From Lunularia cruciata (taxonomy: Eukaryota; Streptophyta; Marchantiopsida; Lunulariales; Lunulariaceae): a stretch of DNA of 64,000 bases. Position 1 is the stretch's first letter, and each line of letters opens with the position of its first letter. Location: contig OX419755.1 in NCBI GenBank assembly GCA_948567375.1, positions 24,743,001 through 24,807,000 on the forward strand, read 5' to 3'. Below are positions 47,841-61,249 of this stretch, one piece after another. Under the pieces are notes generated by a model. That model made no database searches. It was not told where the DNA came from and saw only the letters and a list, made by a program, of their open reading frames with translations. Position numbers and translations under genes: made by a program.

Positions 47841-50800
47841 ATATCATGGTAAGAAAATGATGGATGTAATCTATGGACCACCAAATGAATTTCTTCCAAA
47901 ATATTATGGTTTTTGTCTAATGTATCACCAAAGCATTGTTTCACATAGTTCATCATTTCATGCTTTGGGCAGAATATCTAAACATGATCACTTTATTTGA
48001 TTAACCATAGATCTTTCTAATTGTAATATAAAGAGAGCAATGAACATGTTACATCTACATGTTAACTTAGACAATTGCAAGTAGGTAGCTTAGTAAAATA
48101 GTAGTCATGGAGGTAATATAAAAATTAATCATTACTATGCAATAATAGATTGAGTATCTTACTTGATTGCTAAAAGAAAGAGATTGTGATAGTGTAATCT
48201 TTAAAGGATAGGAGATCTGAAGAGAAATACAAAAGAAGAAACACATAATTTCACACTCAACCTCTGATGCACCAAAGGACCACCTTGACTATATTATATA
48301 GCAAAGGAGACTCCTCCAAAAGAAGCTCTACCCTTGAATTAAATACACGGATTGGTGATTTGTAAGCAAGCTCTACCCTTAGATTGGTTGTATGCATGGG
48401 TGACATGTCCATTTAGATCCTATCTGGTTGCTCAAACCATCTTTGATTATAGAGAATCTTTAGGGAATCTCCAAATTGCTTGGGTGAGGTATTGTTGGAA
48501 AGCTTTTGACAAGACAAACTTGGAGGGAAGGAAGGCTAGCCTCTTTTCCATGGAGGAAAACTTTTCACATTTTCAAGGTCTAATTCATCCATTTAGGCCT
48601 CCAAGTTTGACTCTAAAGTTTCCACTCTTTTTGGCTCCTACCCTATTAGTAAAAGTCCTGTTTTGGTGACACCTCTATCTGAACTACCTAGCCTAACATG
48701 CATAACATCCTTCCATATGTTACAAAGCCAATTTCCACCTCTAGATAATATGTCTAGCTTTTGGTATTAAAAATTCAAGTTATTTGCAACTATTGCCTTT
48801 TTAGTAGAAGTACTCTTTTGGTGAGATCTTTATCTAATATACCAAGCCCATTATACATAACATTCTTCTAGATATTGCCAAGTCAATTTTCAACTCTAGA
48901 TGATATATCTAGTTATTGATATTATAGATAGTCAATGACAAGGACAAGTATAGAGAGCAATATTTTTTAGGAGGAGAAGATTGAGTTTAATTATCAAAGT
49001 TGAAGGTAACCAAAGGTAAGAATATACCAAGTGCAATAAGGAATTTTGCATTTGATTGCAAATTTTATTTTGAAGCCATTAATCTTTGAGATGACCAAAG
49101 ATGAATTTTCTACGCTTTGAGCAATTTGATATAGTGGTAAAATAATGGTAGAGATTCATGGTATAGTAAGCTCAATAATTTTTTTATTCCAATTTTGACA
49201 TGATAATAATTCAAGAGTGCACTTAATAGGAGATTCCAAGTAATGAATGTTGCATAAGCTGTGTGAGATAGATTGGTAGAATTGAAGCAATTTTTTTTAT
49301 GAAGAGCTCCATCACTCAATTCCAAAATACAATCATGTAGATTCTATAGATACTTAAATGCAAAGCTTTGGATTGGTTTGTGAGAGACTTGAAATCACAC
49401 ATTGAATTGGAAATAACCATTTGCAATCCCAAAAATTGGGAATAAGCCTTGCAATTGGTCAATCATTTTGATTCCTTTGTTGCACAACTTGATCTCACCG
49501 TGGACCTTCATAGTACCTACAAACACACCACATGAGGGTAGAGTAGCCGACAACAATGGAAATTGATGGTATCCAATAAAAGATTGGATGACAAAGATTG
49601 ACACTACAAGCAAAGAAAGATTGTGACAACATATTTTTTTCTTTATTGTCATCAAATTAGGTATCACATTGAAAATTTTCTAGTTAGGAATGAATGATCA
49701 ATTGCCCAAATGAAGTTCATTGGGCATGAGGATCAAGGAAATAAAAGCCCTCAAAGGAGATATCAAGCCACTTACTAGGAACTTGATTTACTCCAATAGG
49801 ATTAAAGGTTAGACCTATGAAAGTTTGATACACTTACAATATATGATATCAAATTGTGGTTGTAAGATTTGGGTTGACTGTAAGAGTTCTAAAAATTATA
49901 CATCTATTTAATTAGCAAAGAAATTATGTATTCTTATCAAGCTAGTATTTGATAGCAAATTGATGATGGTAGAAAGTGTTCCATATTCCATACTTCAAAT
50001 CTTGTTGCATTCAAGATTAAGAAAGAATATCTAAATGCATGAGTTTTTTAATAGCTCTCCTACACTATAATATCATCCTAGGTCTTCCTTAGCCTTCAAA
50101 TTGAACATCATAGGGTTCAATTTGATTGGACTTGACAAAAAATTCAAGTATAACAACAAGGTAAGAATTGTCAATTAGGTTATCTAGCACCTTTGAGGAA
50201 GACAATTAAGAGCAATCAAGCCCAACATGGGAAGTCTCAAGCAATGGTTGATTAGATAATTTAGGAGTTTTCATACATTTTCTCAAATGATTATTTGAAA
50301 GGATTTTTATTGAAGCATGCACTTCAAGATCAAGCTCGCACTTCAAGATCAAGCTCTTGCCAAGTAATTCTCTATCAAGTAGGCCAATCTATTGACTCTC
50401 ACCAAATGAGTTAGTTTATATGATAGAGTACATCTATTTATATAGCACCAATACTATTTTTACCAAAGAAGGATTGAAAACTTTTATTGCATATTGACTA
50501 CCATGGCTTAATTAACAAATTGTGAATATTATATATCCCTTACTTCAAATTAGTACTTTGTTAGATTAATTAAGTGGAGCTCAATATTTATAAAAGTTAA
50601 ATATTTGAAGTAGCTATTGGTAGGTTCCAATTGATAGATATATATAGAGTACAACCTTTTGTATAAGGTGTGTTCTAGATGGATGGTTTTACTTTTTAGG
50701 CTCACTAATGCTCTAGTAGTCTTCATGGATCAAATGCATTGGATGTTAAATGTGCTATTTGATTAATTCATGGTAGTGTTCTTGGATGGCATTTTGATTT

Positions 50801-51402
50801 ATAGTAAGATGAAGGTATAATACAAGAATCACATTTGAGAAGTCTTGAGACAACTATGACAATGGAAATTCTATTGCAAGAAGTCCAAGTGTACCTTTTA
50901 GCGTAAGGAAGTTATCTTCTTGGGCCATAAGGTTTTTATATGGATGAAAGAGGAGAAAATCAAGACTATTATATAGAAGCATACTCTTAATGATGCCATG
51001 AAAGTTCAAGGATTCAATGGATTGCAAAGCTTCTATTGATATTTCATTATTATTCTCATATGGCCACACCATTGATTAATCTCTTGGAGAAAAGAATAAG
51101 CTTTGAGTGGACTACCAAGAAAGGAAATTATTCAAGAGAACTTAGCATATAGTGTTTTCACAACCCATCCTCCAGCCATATGGTACTCAATTACTTTGTG
51201 TGGTTGAGTTTAATATTTCTAATTTTTTCAATGGAGTTGTATTGCAATAGAAATTTCTATTGAATATAACTACTAATGGTATATGCAACAAAGGTTTGAA
51301 GAAATTACCTCCTAGAAAAACAAGTAATAATGTACACCAATCACAAATGGTTGTTTTAGATCTTATATGTGGAACACCTTAAGAGTTAACATCATTGATG
51401 AG
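47841..51402 (+). pseudogene. Old family I copy: leader, gag, protease and RT part
   Basis: It starts with text matching the leader after the primer site (GATGGATGTAATCTATGGACC, as in copies 1 and 2). After the solo LTR 48193-48926 it continues with gag (about 48985-49700), protease (IWVDCKSSKN at about 49868, Lys for Gly), a shortened linker, RT (FLDGILIYSKM at about 50775) and early RNase H. It stops at 51402, where family II element 51403-57664 is inserted. It is much more decayed than copies 1 and 2. Confidence 0.78.
48193..48926 (-). mobile_element. Solo LTR of family II inside the old family I copy
   Basis: 734 bp, TGTAATC to TATTATA, with a perfect 5-bp duplication GATAG (48188-48192 and 48927-48931). 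It sits between the leader and gag of the old family I element. Confidence 0.9.
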
Positions 51403-52134
51403 TGTATACTTTGAAGACAAGAGAAGAGAGAAAACACAAATTTCACACTTAATTATTCAATGCACCAAAGGAGCACCTTCTATTTATTATATAGACAAAG
51501 AGGATCTCCTCCAAGGAAGCTACACCATAGGATTAGGCACACAGATAGGTGATATGTCAGCAAGCTCACCCTTGGATTACCTACTTGGATGGGTGACATG
51601 TTGGTCTAGGTCCTATCTAGTTGGTCAAACAAGCTTTGATCAAAGGGAATCTTTAGGGAATCTTCCTATAGGAATCTCATAATCATGTGGGTAAGGTATT
51701 GTTGGAAAGCTCTCAACAAGACAAACCAAGGGAGAGGGAAGGCTAAATTTTCCTCTATTGGGGGAAGATCTGTACATTTTGGAGGCCTAATTCATCCGTT
51801 TAGGCCTCCAAAATTGCCTTCAAAGATTTTAGGCATATTTTGGTTCCTACTCTATTAGTAGAAGTCCCCTTTTGGTGATACCTTTTTCTGATCTTTTTAT
51901 TCCATCATGTGTAAATCCTTTTAGATTTTACCAAACCAATTCTCACCTTTAAATCATATGTCTAGCAATTGATTCTAAGGTTTTCAAGTCTATTTTGGTA
52001 TTTGCCCTATTAGTAGAAGTACTCTTTTGGTAATACTTCTATTTGATCTATTTTGACCATCATATATAAAATCATTCTAGATGTTACCAAACCAAATCTC
52101 ACATCTAGATCATATGGCTAGCTCTTGGTATTTA
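51403..52134 (-). repeat. 3' LTR of the family II element
   Basis: Left LTR, about 732 bp. A TATATAATA promoter-like box lies on minus at about 51484-51495 (TTTATTATATAGAC on plus), matching the orientation of the coding part. Confidence 0.88.
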
Positions 52135-52148
52135 AGACCTCCCTCCTT

Positions 52149-52487
52149 TTAAGACACAATGTCCTCATTGTGCAGTTGTTGCTCAAACACTTGCACCAAT
52201 ACCGGTGCATGTGTCAAATTGGCAGCGGGCTTCCAAGTTGCTTCATAGAAGAGGTAAAATTTCCACTGTACTAGATAGTCCACCCGCGGATGGCAGGTAC
52301 CACACATGCATTTTTGGATAATACGCTCCACTTCATATTCCTTTGTGCCATCAATGAGTGTCAAACAAGGTCGAATGTCTTGTGTGGAATGACACTGGCC
52401 TGATTGGGGAGCATATTTGTGTAGTAGGGAAACATGGAACATTGGATGGATCTTCATATGTGGTGGTAGCTCAAGGTGATAGGCCAT
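52149..52487 (-). pseudogene. Chromodomain end of the family II polyprotein
   Basis: 112 open codons on minus. Post-integrase text MAYHLELPPHMKIHPMFHVS is followed by the chromodomain KEYEVERIIQ, DYLVQWKFYLFYEATWKPA and NLTHAP. The aromatic W and hydrophobic core of the chromo fold are visible. Confidence 0.8.
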
Positions 52488-53188
52488 AGTGCCGGCTCAA
52501 TGAAGAATAGAGAAAGGCTCAATAAAATGAGGTCTGAGCTTACAAGGTCCAATTAATGTGAGGTTGGTTGTTGATAGCCACACTTAATCCCCAACATTGA
52601 ACTCTATGTGCCTATGGTGTGCATTAGCATACAACTTTTGTTGATTTTGCACAATTTGTAATCTATGCTTGGCGCTCTTTATACCTTGTTAGATTCTAGA
52701 AACAAATGTGTTGACTACATCGACCTTGGTAGCCACTGGATGGATCTTCATCAAGCTAGAAGGTGTGAAGGGATGCACACCATACATGCGGAAGAACAGA
52801 GTGACCTAGGTGGATGCATTCACTTAATTGTTGTAAGGGAATTCCACCAATAGGAGTAGGGTGTCCTACCTCTCTTGCTCTTCTAAGGTGAAGCCGTGTA
52901 ACATGTCTTCAATTGTGTGATTAGCCCGCTCTGTTTGTCCATCTATTTGTGGGTGGTAAGTTGTGGACATAGCCAACTTGGTTTTGAAGAAACCAAAGAG
53001 TATTCACCAAAACAAACTGGTGAATTGAGTGCCTCTATTGGTGATGAGTACTCTAGACAAGCCATGGTGAGAGAAGATTGCATCTAAGTATAATTGAGCT
53101 AGTTGTGGAGCAGTCACATCCTTGGTGGTAGGGCGTATATGAATCATTTTGCTGAGCCGGTCCACAAAGACCATGATGGAGTCAAACC
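52488..53188 (-). pseudogene. Integrase core of the family II element
   Basis: Decayed minus-strand text between the zinc finger and chromodomain. It contains the reverse complements of the substrate-channel and target-Asp blocks with stops. The plus-strand frame 52665-52853 here is a shadow. Confidence 0.65.
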
Positions 53189-54067
53189 TTAAGGTGGTAT
53201 TTTGGGTAATTCACAGATGAGATCCATACTCACTTGTTCCCAACGTTGGGTAGGAGTGGGGAGAGGTTGAAGGAGCCTTGCAAGAGCTTGATTAGAAGCT
53301 TTGTTCTGTTGACAAAGTAGGCAATTGCGCACATAGTCCATCACATTGTTGCTCATCTTAGGCCAATAGTAATGGTGTTGGATTGCATCCAAGGTCTTGA
53401 CCACTCCGTCATGACCTACAATGGTTGAATCATGATTTTCCGCTAGAATGGTGGTGCACAATTCTAGGACATTTGGGATCCATAATCTGCCATCACAAAA
53501 GGTGAGTCCTTGGGTGCTAGTGATGCCTTTAGATGATTGCGCTTCTACAATCTGTGGATCAGTTTTTGTAGCAGCCAAAATCTCTAGCCAAAATTCAAGG
53601 TTAATTTTAACCTCTACCACCAAGTAGTTTGCCATTGGCATGCGGGTGAATGCATCTACAAGTTGCTTTTTACCTTCCACATAGGTGATTGTCATGTTAA
53701 AGCATTGTTGCCACTCTACCCACCAAATCTTGTGACAAGATAGATCCTTTTGCATCTCAAGGTAGACTAGAGGTTTGTGGTTTGTCTCTACTCCAAATGC
53801 CTTCTTGCCCAAATAGTGCTTCCAATGCTTGGTTGCAAAAATGATGGCCAACTCTTCATGTTCTGTGGTGTGGTAGTTGCGCTTTGCCGGTAACAACTTT
53901 TGAGAGAAATATGTAATTGGATGCCATCCATCATGCCACTCTTGTTGTTGGACTGCTCCTATTGCTACGCCCGATGCATCTATAGCCAACTTGATTGGAC
54001 GTTTTGGGTCATACCACTTCAAGATTGGTGCATGTAGCAAGGTGGCTTCCAATTCTTGAAAGGCCAA
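53189..54067 (-). pseudogene. RNase H and integrase zinc finger of the family II element
   Basis: The longest intact frame of the repeats (292 codons). RNase H: KLAIDASGVAIGAVQQQEW, YHTTEHEELAIIFATKHW, HYLGKKAFGVETNHKPL, then DAFTRMP. Integrase: HDSTIVGHDGVVKTL (HH), NCLLCQQNKA (CC), then RWEQVSMDLI with the first catalytic Asp. It ends at a stop in the core. Confidence 0.88.
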
Positions 54068-55247
54068 CTCTTGTGTGGTTCCTCATGTCCACTTCTTCCC
54101 CTTTCCAAGTAGTGCCATTAAAGGCTATGCCACCTTGGTGAAGTCCCTGACAAATCTATGATAGAATCCTGTCAACCCCAAGAAACTCTTGAGTTGAGTT
54201 TGATCTTCTGGGGCACTCTATTTTTGAATGACCTCTATTTTATCCATCAATACTTGAATGCCCTGTGCACTTACTCTATGCCTCAAGTAGTCTACTTTAG
54301 ACTTGCCAAACTCACACTTTGAGATTTTGATGTACAATCAATTTTGTCTTAGAATTTGGAGGACCTCTCATAGATGTTGTTTGTGTTCCATCATCATGCT
54401 ACTATATACTAAGATGTCATCCAAGAAAACAATAACAAAACTTGTCCAAGTATGGACAAAATATGTCATTCATTAGACTCATGAAAGTGGTAGATGCATT
54501 GGTGAGGCCAAAAGGCATCACAAGATACTCAAAGTGGCCATACTTGGTTCAAAATGCAATTTTGTACACATCTTCTTCTACAATTTGGATTTGATTTTAA
54601 TAGCTCCGCAAGTCCAATTTGGTGATGTATCTTGCTCCATGTAGCTGATAAAACATGTCATCCATGCAAGGTAAGGGGTATTTGTTCTTCATTATTTGCT
54701 GATTAAGATCTCGATAGTCAATGCACATGTGCATTGTACCATCCTTCTTCACAAACAAGACAAGAGCCCCATATGGTGATACGCTAGGTTGGATGAACCC
54801 TTTCTATAACATCTCCTCAATTTGAGTCTTACACTCCTCCAACTCATGAGGTGATAGGCAATATGGGGCCTTACAAGGAGGTGTCTTCCTCGAGAGTGTC
54901 TCAATTTTATGATCTACTCTCCTTTTTTATGGTAATCCTGAGGGTAGATCATCAGGAAAGACATATTGAAACTCTTCCACCACATCCTTCAATTTCTCAA
55001 GAATTTGTCTATTGAGTTGTGCATTCTGGACTTCTCTTATAAGACTCATGAAACATCTATTGGTCTTACAGACAATTGCTGTCCCTATGACATATAGAGG
55101 CAGTTCTTGCTTGTGTGATTTTTCTTTAACCCCAATGATTGACCACTGGTGGGTTCTCACTAATTTCTTCCCCCAATCTACCATAGAGTTGTAATGCTCC
55201 ATCCACGGCATGCCTAAGATTGCATCATAACGAGCTAATTGTATCAC
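54068..55247 (-). pseudogene. Protease end and reverse transcriptase of the family II element
   Basis: 54927-55247 (106 codons) gives the protease tail DAILGMPWMEHYNSMVDW and the RT entry YVFPDDLPSGLP. RT continues with stops to the catalytic [12 protein letters not shown] (about 54440-54405). Confidence 0.8.
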
Positions 55248-55379
55248 TCACCACTCAATTGCTTCTTGATATTCTCCTATAGAGAGTGTTACCCATCTAG
55301 GTAATGATTCAATCATCTCTATTTACCCATTAGGTAACTCTACTTCTTCATTCCCATCTCTCTCTAAATCCATTCTCAA

Positions 55380-56800
55380 TCTTATTGCAATAGAGCAAGA
55401 CAAGAAATTATGTGTTTATTAATACTCTCACTTGATTGCCTTCTAGGACTCCATTCACAACAATCATTGTGAGGTTGCCTTTCAAGATCTTGCATGTTAG
55501 TCTTCTTCCTTCCCTTGCTTCTCTGCTTCCTTATTGAACTAGTAAGGCCGCAAGGTACATTTACTGGTCTTTGTTTTTCCAAGTGATTTCCACCTCCTCC
55601 TCTTCAATACGTCTCTCCATGTTGTTCAAAGATTGCCTGTACAAAGGCCGAGGGCCTCTAGGGAAACGAGTGTGATAGTTGGTAGATATGTGCCCAATAC
55701 GGCCACAATTGTAACAATGGCGTTGTTCTCCTTGAGTTCCTTCTCCTTGTGGGACTCTATCTCTTTGTTTTTCTACTCGTCCACGCTCCTCTTGAAGCGG
55801 TTGTGCTCCTCGATCTCAAAATCAAAGGTTGCTCAATTCCATTGGTACTGGTCCACCTATTTGTGGCATTTCTACCTGATAATGTTGAGATGGAACTACT
55901 CCTTCACCTCCACCCAATGCTCTTTCTATCCTCTATGCACAAGCAATGGCTTCAAATATTGTGCAAGGATTTTGCACCATGATTTCTTGGCAAATCCACT
56001 CCTTTGATCCTCATTTGAAATTGTAGAGGGCCTCTACTGGACTCATGTTGGTTATTGCAACTTGTAGATCCAAAAATACATCCACATACTCTTGTACATA
56101 GTTCTTCTATCTCAATCTCCATAGTCGGGTTTGGGCCATCTGCACAAAATCCATTGATTGGAAATTCTTTAGCAATCCTTCTTGCATTGTTGTCGACGTG
56201 ACCTCTCTTCTCTCTGCCAACATGGATTATTCCCAAGAATCATACTATGTGAGGGCTTTATTGGTCAAGTGCCCACATGCAGCATCCCTTGCATTCCTTG
56301 CACCAGCTCTTGCCATTGCGGATCCATGGTTCATGCAACACTCAATTACTAATGCCTACTTCAATATAGAGTCAATATGATCACTATGGAAGGCGCAAAA
56401 ACTATTAGAACTACCATTTGGACCTCAAAAGCTATCACTTGTTGATAATACTCCTCACCAAAATTCCTTACCACAAAATCTCTAAGCATCAGTTTTGGTC
56501 TCATCACATAACGGATTTCTACTTGAGTATTGAAAGGGAGAGGATTTAAGACATTCACATCTATATCATCATAATAGAATGTAGATTGTCAAATCCCACT
56601 CTTTGTCATATGTCACCACAGGTAGAATCATCGGGTTTGGTGAGTTCATCACCCTATCCATGAATTCTACACCAAAGTGATAAACTAGTGATACCCTCAT
56701 TTGCTCACGTAGGATGTACATAACCTTGATGTGAAATGGATTCAAGAATAAAAAGCTAGGTGTAGGAAATTCTCCTCCCGGTGCATCCATCCCATCCGCT
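55380..56800 (-). pseudogene. gag of the family II element
   Basis: The N-terminal text MDAPGGEFPTPS starts at 56790. The zinc knuckle CYNCGRIGHISTNY (about 55730-55690) has Tyr for the last Cys. A stretch rich in E and K (RRIEEEEVEITWKNK, about 55620-55570) links to protease. Stops break it into pieces of 60-90 codons. Confidence 0.65.
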
Positions 56801-56927
56801 CTCTAAAGTCCTTCCTAAGTCTAACAATTACTTTATGTTCTCTACCTCAAATTACTCAGTCTCAGTAATTTATCTTCTAAGAGGGGTGATCCACTCTCTT
56901 GGACTAAAACACTTGTTCGGATACCAT

Positions 56928-57664
56928 TGTAATGCTACGAGGACAAGAGAAGAGAGAAAATACAGATTTCACATTCAATCATTTGATGCCCCAAAGGAGC
57001 ACCTTCTCTTTATTATATAGACAAATAGGATCTCCTCCAAGGAAGCTCCGCCATAGGATTAGGCACACAAATAAGTGACATGTCAGCAAACCCTACCCTT
57101 GGATTACTTACTTGGATGGGTGACATGTTGGTCTAGGTCCTATCCGGTTGGTCAAACAAGCTTTGATCGGAGGGAATCTTTTAGGGAATCTTCCTATAGG
57201 AATCTCAAAATCATGTGAGTAAGGTACCATTGGAAAGCTCTTGACAAGATAAACCAAGGGGGAGGGAAGGCTAGCCTTTGCTCTATTGTGGGGGAATCCA
57301 CACATTTTGGAGGCCTAATTCATCCGTTTAGGCCTCCAAAATTGCCTTCAAAGATTTCAAGCATATTCTGGTTCATACTCTATTAGTAGAAGTCCACTTT
57401 TGGTGATACCTCTTTATGATCTGTTCAGTCCATCATGTGTATCATCCTTCTAGATGTTACCAAACCAATTCTCACCTTTAAGTCATATGTCTAACTATTG
57501 GTTCTAAGGTTTCAGTCTATTTTGATTTTTGCCCTATTAGTAGAAGTACTCTTTTGGTGATACTTCTATCTGATCTATTTTGACCATCATGTGTATAACA
57601 TTATCTCAGATGTTACCAACCCAAATTTCACATCTAGATCATATGGCTAGTTCTTGGTATTACA
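56928..57664 (-). repeat. 5' LTR of the family II element
   Basis: 737 bp, TGTAATGC to TATTACA. It is close to the left LTR, with scattered transitions. Confidence 0.9.
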
Positions 57665-59220
57665 ATGGGAGGAATAACTGTAATTATTTGGTATCAATCT
57701 TGAGTACAAATCCAAAAAGTTCCATGTCATTCTTGATGCACTATCATGCAAATTTGATTTGAAGATTCTTCTTGAGTCTCCCATGATAGAAACAATCAAC
57801 AAGATGTTGATAGCCTCTTAGGTATACATAAAGTTCAAATTGCTTTACGATATACTTCTTTCATCTTTTTCAAGAACATTTTGCAATACATAAGTAATAC
57901 AACACCTTTTCAATCAAAGGTGGACTTTTATTTTGCAAAAATCAAATCTATGCTGTAAATATGGGAGATCTACAACTAGTGCAACTTCAAGAGATAAATG
58001 ACTTACCAATTGCTGGTCACATGGGTGTTGATAAGACCTTGAGTACTTAGAACATCAATGGTGGTAGACAAAATAATACAAGAGATTTGAGAATTTGTCA
58101 AATTTTGTGAAAGCTACCATTGCAACAAAGCAAGCAACCAAAAACTATTGGACTTCTCTAATCACTCTCCATTCCATTTTTCCTATGTGAACATGTAACT
58201 CTAGACTTCATCATATCCTTGCCAGCGGTGGAATAAGGCCAAATAAAAATTATGGTTTTTTTTAATATGCTTAGCAAGCAAATTTTCCTAGCACCTATTG
58301 TGGATACCATGAAAATTCCAACATTTACCTAAATGCACCTCAATATGATCTTCAAACACCATGAGATGCCAAGGGTTCTCATCTCTTATCGTCTTTTATC
58401 ATGATCCTCAATTCAGTCATAGATTTTGGCAAATATTTTTTAAACTCTTTGGCACCAAGCTTGCCTTGTCTATAACCCATCATCCTCATATTGATGGAAA
58501 AACAAAATGTGAAAATTGCAATTTGGAGGATACGTTATGTATATTTGTAAATGTTCATGACACTAATTATGATACCTGTCTTATGGTTTCCTGATTTTAC
58601 CTACAATAAATCCAAGCATAAAAGTACATTCTTCTCTCCTTCTTCCTTGGTTATGTGCAAGATCCACTCATTCCAAATTCTCTTCATGCTCCACCACCAT
58701 CTCATGTTCCTCATATTGCCACCTCTTATCCATGCTATCTATTTCCTTACACTAAACCAAGTCTTATCTTCTTGTTGCTCAAAATTGGCAAAAGCAATAG
58801 TGATCATCATGATCTCACTTTTTTAATAAATGATAAGGTCAAGTTTTACTCTAGTAAACTTCCTTTTCCTCTTGACACCCAAGTTTATAAACTTGCTTCT
58901 AATTGCATAGGTCCTTTTGATATTATCTAGATAATTTCTTGTATTGCTTACAAAATTGCACTTCATAATCACATGAAAATCCATCATGTCTTTTATGTTT
59001 CCAAGTTAAAACCCTTTTTTATAACCCATCTTCCTTTCCTACTTTCTTGCAACCTCCTCATCCAATCCTTGTTAACTATCATGAAGAATAAAAAGTTGAC
59101 TATATAAGTTGATTATATTGTCGGGCAAAAATACCAAGTTTGAGTGCAAGAATATTATCTATATGACAATATATAAGAAGTGCAAGATGGAGAAGTGTTG
59201 CAAGATCTTCCTATTATGGG
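57665..59220 (+). pseudogene. Old family I copy: RNase H end to chromodomain region
   Basis: It resumes the frame broken at 51402: ILSTNPKSSMSFLMHYHANL, then GHMGVDKTLST (integrase zinc finger, about 58015), a substrate-binding stretch at about 58360-58590 (DPQFSHRFWQIFFKLFGTKL), and post-integrase text INDKVKFYSSKLPFPLDTQV. The chromodomain area at about 59075-59170 is barely readable. A purine tract, GGGATGTATGGGAAAA, ends at 59233, but no 3' LTR in plus orientation follows. Confidence 0.75.
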
Positions 59221-60199
59221 ATGTATGGGAAAATTGATCTACGGGTTGTGTAAAAGACCAAGGAGAGAAATAGGAGAATTGAAAGAGGGAAACTCCAAAT
59301 GCCTAACATGAGCTTCGGCTTTGGTATTTATAAGGAGCATGCAAGGCTCTTGGGAAGCTTCTCAAGAAGCCTCCTTAAACCACTTTCTTGGAATGCAAGT
59401 CAAGTTAACTATGAAGCTTCTCAAGAAGCTTCCTTCTAGAAGCCATCTACTTGGCGTGCAAGCTAAGCTAGTTGGAAGCTTCTAGAAGTTTCTTTCTAGA
59501 AGCTACCTACTTGGGGTGAAAGCTAAGCTAGATAGGAAGCTTCCTCTTAGAAATTTCCACTTGGCATGCACATTACTCAATACTTGGAAAATGCCAAGTA
59601 GCTTCTTAGATACATCTAAAATATTCTAGGCTAATTTGGCCTATTTTCTACTTTGCTAGCCTTGACTAACTCATTGGTAAATTCTATATTGTTACATATT
59701 CTCCCATCACTAGTTGGTGACGTCCTCTTCACCATTGAAGCTTCAAACTCTTGGATGGAAATTTGTGCATTTGGAGATGAGAACAAAGCTCCCAAGTGGC
59801 ATCATGAAGAGGATACAATTTCCAGAAGACTTTATACTCTATATGTTGATGGCAACCTCATTGAATGTAACAACACACAAGGATATAATGAACTTCATAC
59901 TCCTCATGATCATTGATAGGGAGAGGAGGAGGATGAGGTTGGACATAAGAAGAAAAAGAAGATGGATCAAGAACAAAGAGTTTCAACTTGGAAATATGAA
60001 AGATAGGGTGGATGCACATATGACAAGGCAAAGCAAGTCAATAAGCAACCATGGAGATGATTTGGTTGACATCAAAGGGTCATATCCAATTAGGAGCAAG
60101 TTTATAGACTTGGATATCAAGTGGGAGGGGTGGGTTACTAGAGGAGAGCATGACCTTATCACCAAGTTGAAAGGTGAGATCATAATGCTGGTGGTCCAC

Positions 60200-61103
60200 A
60201 TATTATTTTTGATGATTCTAAGCAACAAGGAGATGAGATTTGGCTTGTTGGAGAGATTGGGATATAGTAGTCAAGAAGGTAGAAGTATGAGGGACATGAG
60301 ATGGAGGAGGAGAAAGAAGGGAATTTGGAGCAAGTAGCCAAAATTGAGAAGAAATGAGAGAATCTAGTGCTTTCTTGTTTGGAATTATTTTAAGCAAACT
60401 CAATAATTGCAAGACATTCATCCCAATTGGTATGGTGAATGTTGGCAAATGCACAAAGCATATCTTCTAAGGTGCAATTTCCATGTTTGGTTTTTCCATT
60501 AGTTTGAGGATAGTAGGCCATGGACAAAAAATCTTGGTGCCAAGTATTTAGAAGAGTGCTTGCCAAAATTTTCCAATGAATCAACGATCACGATCAGAGA
60601 TGAGGACACAAAGCATCCCATGACGCTTGAAGATATTGTCAAAATAGATTTATGCCAATGTTAGAGCATCCATGGTATCAAAAGTTGGATTTTCTTACTA
60701 AGCTTATCCACAAACACCATGATTGCTATGTGAGCTTGCTTTGTCTTGGGCAAAGATGTGATGAGATCCAAGCTCATGTGTTCCCATCAAGCATATGGAA
60801 TGGAGAGTGGTTGAAGGAGTCCACTTGGTTGTTGGTTGCATTGGTAACTCTCAAAAGATTGGACAAACTCTCAAACATCCGTGCCATGTTGGGCCACCAC
60901 CATTGGTATTGGAGGGTACCCAAGGTCTTGTCTACACCCATGTGACTAACAATTGGTGGTAAGTCATGGGCTTCTTGAAGGCAAACAAGTTGGAGGTCAC
61001 TCTTGGTTGGAACATAGATCCAATTCTCATGGAATAGAAGACCTTCCTTAAAGGAGAAGTTGTTGTACTCCTTGTTGCATGTTGTAAGATGATCTTGTAC
61101 CAT
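60200..61103 (-). pseudogene. Integrase region of family I copy 3
   Basis: 61103-60774 reads FSFKEGLLFHENWIYVPTKS and SHMGVDKTLGTLQYQWWWP, the integrase zinc-finger region. 60584-60390 reads YYPQTNGKTKHGNCTLED, the block with the catalytic Glu. The plus-strand frame 59714-60337 is a shadow of this and the post-integrase part. Confidence 0.75.
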
Positions 61104-61249
61104 ATGAAAGAAAGGATCTTATTGTAAAGTTATCTTAAACTTGATTTGGACTTTGGTGTCAATTGTTACCATCATAATTTCCATTGTGATAAGAGGAGTT
61201 GACTTCAAATTAGGTCTTCATGATAGGACATTAGGGATGATGTGAAATC

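Larger units (their letters stand above)
51403..57664 (-). mobile_element. Gypsy chromodomain element, family II (both LTRs)
   Basis: Reference copy of family II, coding on minus. The 3' LTR is 51403-52134 and the 5' LTR 56928-57664 (TGTAAT...TATTACA). It is flanked by ATGAG (51398-51402) and ATGGG (57665-57669), a 5-bp duplication with one transition. On minus the primer site TGGTATCC directly follows the 5' LTR (about 56926-56919), and the purine tract AAAAGGAGGGAGG directly precedes the 3' LTR (about 52140-52152). Domains in order on minus are gag, zinc knuckle, protease, RT, RNase H, integrase, chromodomain. It sits in the RNase H region of the old family I copy, whose text resumes at 57665. 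Confidence 0.92.

Noticed and set aside
59714-60337. 207-codon plus-strand open frame
   Set aside because: It is antisense to the chromodomain and post-integrase part of family I copy 3.
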